NCBI GenBank assembly: GCA_001604435.1
Contig: LVBO01000145.1
Location: 1 to 6,452 of the forward strand
Origin: Synergistales bacterium Syner_01
Lineage (GTDB): Bacteria; Synergistota; Synergistia; Synergistales; Aminobacteriaceae
DNA length: 6,452 nt
Reading direction: 5' to 3'
Part shown: one piece after another, positions 1 to 6,452 of the stretch
Numbering within the stretch: position 1 is the stretch's first letter
How the letters are laid out: each line of letters starts with the position of its first letter
Translations under genes and position numbers: made by a program
Notes under the pieces: model-generated
The model's input: the letters and a program-made list of their open reading frames with translations, nothing else
What the model was told of the DNA's origin: nothing
The model's database searches: none

Positions 1-908
1 GCCATGATGCGCGCGCTCAGGGGAATGTCCTCGCCCGCGAGCCCGTCCGGGTAGCCCGTCCCGTCCCATCGCTCGTGGTGGAAGAGGGCGAGGGCGATGC
101 CCATGTTGATGAAGGCGTTCTGCGGGTACTTGCTCCGCACCCAGCTCAGCGTCGTCGCCCCGATGCGCGGGTGCCGCTTGATGATCTCGAACTCCTCGGC
201 GGTGAGCTTGCCCGGCTTCAGCAGGATCGCGTCGGGGATGCCCACCTTGCCGATGTCGTGGAGGGGCGAGGCGTGATAGATGTTCTCGATGAACGACTCG
301 TCGATGAGGAGCGCGTAGCGCGGGTTCTCCCGAAGTTTCCGGGCGAGCATGGCGCAGAGCTCGCGCGTCCGCTCGATGTGCCGCCCCGTCTGGTCGTCCC
401 GGTATTCGGCGAGTTTGGACATCGCATGGATGGTCGCCATCTGCGATTCGGAGATCTCCTTCACCTTCTCTCTGACGAGTTCTTCGAGTTCCGACATGTG
501 TTTCTCAAGCGTTCTGCGCATCCGCCGCAGTGTGACGTGCGTCTGCACTCTCGCCAGGATTTCCTCCGGCTGGAACGGTTTGGTCACGTAGTCCACTCCT
601 CCGGCGGTGAAGGCTCTCACCTTGCTTTGCGTATCGTCCAGCGCGCTGATGAAGATCACGGGAATTTCCCGGAGGCGTTCGTCCTCTTTCAGTCGTCCGC
701 AGAGTTCGAAACCGTTCATCTCCGGCATCATGATATCGAGCAGAATCAGATCGGGTTCTTTCCGTTCGAGCGCGCGGAGCGCCGAGTCTCCGCCGGGGAA
801 GACCAGCACCTTGTACCCTTTTTTGTGCAGCATCGCCCGAAGAAGCTCGAGATTGGCAGGGGTATCGTCGACCAGCATGATGGTCGTCTGTTCGTTCTGA
901 TCGTTCAT
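1..908 (-). CDS. Response regulator with HD-GYP c-di-GMP phosphodiesterase domain (3' end cut off)
   Basis: The reading frame starts at 908 and stays open to the left edge, giving 302 residues plus part of a codon. Residues 8-125 form a receiver domain: acidic pair D14/D15, phosphoacceptor D58 in LLDIMMPEMNG, switch S88 and K110 in TKPF. A helical, charged linker (about 126-158) leads to an HD-GYP domain with H177, the HD pair H217/D218 in HDIGKVGIPD, H246 in the RHPRIG motif, H277-H278-E279 and GTGYPDGL at 284-290. The frame ends in SARIMA, so the usual ADVYDAL-like segment and the end of the domain lie outside the window. Family knowledge: such proteins hydrolyse c-di-GMP in the cytoplasm under control of receiver phosphorylation. 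All metal-binding motifs visible here are intact, so an active enzyme is expected. The start at 908 is supported by AGGAGGT nine bases upstream. The two hybrid kinases upstream are its likely inputs (inference). Confidence 0.95.
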   Translation of the reverse strand, partial: MNDQNEQTTIMLVDDTPANLELLRAMLHKKGYKVLVFPGGDSALRALERKEPDLILLDIMMPEMNGFELCGRLKEDERLREIPVIFISALDDTQSKVRAFTAGGVDYVTKPFQPEEILARVQTHVTLRRMRRTLEKHMSELEELVREKVKEISESQMATIHAMSKLAEYRDDQTGRHIERTRELCAMLARKLRENPRYALLIDESFIENIYHASPLHDIGKVGIPDAILLKPGKLTAEEFEIIKRHPRIGATTLSWVRSKYPQNAFINMGIALALFHHERWDGTGYPDGLAGEDIPLSARIM

Positions 909-924
909 GAGGATTCCACCTCCT
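905..924 (-). promoter_or_regulatory. Ribosome binding site and ATGA stop/start overlap for the HD-GYP gene
   Basis: On the minus strand a perfect AGGAGGT (918-924) lies nine bases before the ATG at 908. The ATG shares bases with the TGA (905-907) that ends the 40-codon frame upstream, forming ATGA. The site decides the start: a further in-frame ATG at 1001 would add 31 Arg/Gly-rich residues that do not belong to a receiver fold. The overlap suggests that translation of the regulator was, or still is, coupled to the upstream frame. Confidence 0.75.
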
Positions 925-1027
925 CGGGTAGAAGAGCCGCGAGCGTTTCGTAGTCGTATCTCCGGGCGAGCCGGCGAAGTCCGTTCCTGCTCTCCGGGCA
1001 TGTCGTCGGCAGGAGCTTCGTTTTCAT
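905..1027 (-). pseudogene. 40-codon frame resembling the C-terminal tail of a third hybrid kinase
   Basis: Starting at the ATG at 1027, the frame encodes 40 residues: MKTKLLPTTC at the beginning, then a segment reading LRRLARRYDYETLAALL (residues 18-34), ending in EEVESS. That segment aligns with LRALAKRYDYETLSSLL at the very end of kinase A and LLQLARQYDYSAFGDFI near the end of kinase B. No other kinase part (receiver, ATPase) is readable between it and the stop of kinase A at 1067, so only the last 20 or so residues of the tail remain. Its TGA overlaps the regulator's ATG, as kinase B's stop overlaps kinase A's start. The most economical reading is the remnant of a deleted or partly duplicated kinase. 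A weak AAAGGG before the ATG leaves open that it is still translated as a small coupling peptide. It is not a recognised gene in its own right. Confidence 0.5.
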
Positions 1028-1066
1028 CTTCGTCCCTTTCGTTTTCCGAAGTCCGGCAGAGGACGC

Positions 1067-4323
<3,257 letters not shown>

Positions 4324-4327
<4 letters not shown>

Positions 4328-4340
4328 TCCGATCCCCTCC
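4324..4340 (-). promoter_or_regulatory. Ribosome binding site and ATGA overlap coupling kinase B to kinase A
   Basis: GGAGGGG (4334-4340 on the minus strand) sits six bases before the kinase A ATG at 4327. The TGA of kinase B (4324-4326) overlaps that ATG as ATGA. The Shine-Dalgarno lies within the last codons of kinase B. This is the classical arrangement for re-initiation by ribosomes finishing the upstream gene and indicates one transcript with matched expression of the two kinases. Confidence 0.8.
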
Positions 4341-6452
4341 GATGGTGTTCCGAAGAGTGTCCGTGCGATTCCCTCCCGCCGTGCGCGATGAAATCGCCGA
4401 ACGCCGAGTAGTCGTATTGTCTCGCCAGTTGCAGCAAGCTTTCGGCCAGATCTCCGTCGAAACGGCGTATTCCCTTGATCAGCGACTCCAGTTCATCGAT
4501 ATCTCCGTCTTGAAGGGCTGTTCTCATCGCCTCGATCGTTTCGCCCGGCAGCGCGGCGAGCGCCTCCCTGGAAAGAAACGCCTCGTGGCGCGTTTCCGCC
4601 GTCCGCGGTTCGTCGGCGTAGTGGAAGCGTATGTCGAGCAGCTTCCCCAGCGCCTCGTACACATCCTCGGGACTGAGCGGTTTTCGGATGCAGATATCGG
4701 CGCCGCTCTTCAGCACGTTCTGAACGTCGTCCTCGAAGGCGCTCGCCGTAATCGCGATGACGGGAACCGAACTTCCCCCTTCGCTCGCCTTGATTCTCCT
4801 CGTGGCTTCATAGCCGTCCATCACCGGCATCCGCATATCCATCAGCACGGCGCAGGGGCGTTCTTCCTCGAATATTCGAAGCGCCTCCCGCCCGTTTTCC
4901 GCCTCTCTCAGCGCGAAGCCGAGAGGAGCGAGCAGCGCCTTCAGAATATCGCGGTTCTCTTTGACGTCGTCGACGATGAGCAGCGGCCCCTCCGCTTCGT
5001 TGCGTTCCACGCCCGCGATGCGGCGCGGCGGCGTCTTCGGTTGGGAGGGCGTTTCCGCCGACGGTTCGACCGGTATCGACGCGGTGAAACAGCTCCCCGC
5101 GCCGAGGGTGCTCCGAACGACGAGCTCTCCCTCCATGAGGTCGACGAGGCGCTTGCTGATCGACAGTCCGAGCCCGGTGCCGCCCGCCTCGCGTCCCGCC
5201 TCCGACTGACGGAACGCGTCGAAAATGCGCGTCAGCTCTTCCGGAGGAATGCCGGGGCCCGTATCCTCCACCTCCAGCACAAGGCGGGGGCCGGTTTCCG
5301 CGGGCGCTTCCATGCGGACGCGGAGCGTCACGCTTCCCTGTTTGGTGAACTTGACGGCGTTCCCGGTCATGTTCACGAGCACTTGGCGCAGTTTGGCCTC
5401 GTCTCCGACGACGTTGCAGGGGAGATTCGCGTCGCGCTCCAAGGAGAGCGAAAGCCCCTTTTCTTCCGCCCGCACGCGGAACATCGCTTCCAGGTCGTCC
5501 AGAAGATCCTGCAGGCAGAACGGCGCGTTGTGCAGCGCAAGACGCCCGGCCTCGATCCTCGACATGTCGAGGATGTCGTTGATCAGTTTCAGAAGGTGGC
5601 GGCCGCTTCTGTTGATCGTGCGCACCTGTTCGGCCTGCGTTTCGGAGAGCGTGAGATCGCGTTCGAGGATCGTGCCGAATCCGAGGATGGCGTTGAGCGG
5701 CGTACGAATTTCATGGCTCATATTCGCCAGGAAGGCGCTCTTCGCCATGTTGGCGCGCTCGGCGGTTTCCTTGGCCGCCTCAAGCTCGTTCGTCCGCTCC
5801 CGGACCAGCTCTTCCAGATGTTCGCGGTGCTTTCGGACTTCCTCTTCCGCACGTTTGCTCCCGGTGATGTCCCGGAAGTACCAGATGCGGCCGTAATACT
5901 CCCCCGCCGTGCCGAGCATGGGCGCGGAGTAGCGGTCGAACACCGTGCCGCCGATCAGTTCGATCTCGTCCCGGCTCTTTTCATGAGGGTGCTGGTACAA
6001 GAAGTTGACTTTCGAGAGGAACTCGGCGGGGTGCAGCAGGCGTTCCATCGCTCGCTTCAAGAGCTTCTTCTCGTCGCCCGATGCGGCAACGTCGGCGGGA
6101 ATGCCCCACAGCTCCGTGAAACGGCGGTTGAAGGAGATGACGCCCCCCTCGCCGTCGACGACGAGGATGCCGTCGAGCGACGTCTCCTGCTGCGTCCGGA
6201 GCACGGCGTTCGTGAAGCGCAGCTCTTTCTCCCGTTTCATGAGCTTGTTCAGATTGGCGGCCAACTCTTCGTTGGATCTGCGGAGGTTCGATTCGCTGAG
6301 CTTGAGCGACTCGCCCATCCGCCGATGCGCGTCGAACTCCGAGAGGATCCTCCCGATGAAGAGCGTCGTCAGCGGGTACGCGACCATCACGGGGAGGGCG
6401 AGGAGGCGGATGGTCTTCATCGCCTGGTCTTCGGGAAGAGTGAGCATCAGCA
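4324..6452 (-). CDS. Hybrid sensor histidine kinase B: membrane segment, PAS, HisKA, HATPase, receiver (5' end uncertain)
   Basis: From the first visible ATG (6447) the frame has 707 codons, but it is open to the right edge, so the gene may begin outside the window. A second ATG at 6420 (MKTIRLL) directly before the hydrophobic segment is another candidate; neither has a clear Shine-Dalgarno. Numbering from 6447: one membrane segment at about 12-33, a charged coiled coil to about 80, a PAS domain at about 83-197 (ending FRDITGSKRA), a second coiled linker, HisKA with H245 in ANMSHEIRTPLN, an ATPase with N363, DTGPGI at 395-400 and GGTGLGLSIS from 422, and a receiver at about 488-605 with D493/D494, phosphoacceptor D537, T567 and K589. 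A helical tail similar to that of kinase A and a short His-rich end follow. All catalytic residues are present. It is a paralogue of kinase A sharing its kinase core but not its sensor, so it probably reports a different signal to the same output. Confidence 0.93.

Noticed and set aside
75..953. 292-codon open frame on the plus strand opposite the HD-GYP gene
   Set aside because: The opposite strand encodes an intact receiver and HD-GYP domain; this frame reads as low-complexity Arg/Val/His-rich sequence.
909..1001. Longer form of the HD-GYP regulator starting at the in-frame ATG at 1001
   Set aside because: The extra 31 residues are Arg/Gly-rich and outside the receiver fold, while the ATG at 908 has a perfect AGGAGGT and places the receiver a few residues from the N-terminus, as is usual.
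1028..1066. Possible terminator between kinase A and the downstream frame
   Set aside because: Only very short inverted matches (such as GTCC/GGAC) are present, with no following run of T on the minus strand, so a transcript end here is not supported.

Overview
The window is about 6.45 kb of moderately GC-rich bacterial DNA (high fifties percent by eye). It is densely coding and all real genes are on the minus strand. Transcription runs from the right edge to the left edge: hybrid histidine kinase B (4324 to the right edge), then hybrid histidine kinase A (1067-4327), then a 158-base gap, then a response regulator with a c-di-GMP phosphodiesterase (HD-GYP) output domain (908 to the left edge, cut off). 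No RNA gene, insertion sequence, CRISPR array or clear terminator is visible. The taxon cannot be fixed from these genes. The protein style fits an environmental or anaerobic bacterium rich in two-component genes, such as Synergistota or Desulfovibrio-like lineages, but this is a weak guess.

The two kinases are tandem paralogues. Their HisKA, HATPase, receiver and C-terminal tail regions are close in sequence, with long stretches of identical residues around the phosphorylated histidine and aspartate. Their input ends differ completely. Kinase A has a membrane-anchored extracytoplasmic sensor of two tandem Cache modules, followed by HAMP and PAS domains. Kinase B shows only one membrane segment, a coiled coil and a PAS domain inside the window, and may continue upstream. 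Kinase B's stop overlaps kinase A's start (ATGA), with a strong Shine-Dalgarno inside the end of kinase B, so the two are probably translationally coupled. The regulator is a plausible output: two sensors could feed phosphoryl groups to a receiver that controls c-di-GMP breakdown. No HPt domain is present in the window to complete a classical phosphorelay.

The most unusual spot is the gap between kinase A and the regulator. It encodes a 40-codon frame whose last part matches the extreme C-terminus of both kinases and whose stop overlaps the regulator's start as ATGA, the same junction seen between the two kinases. It looks like the surviving tail of a third kinase of the same family, or a partial duplication of a kinase end, kept next to the regulator.
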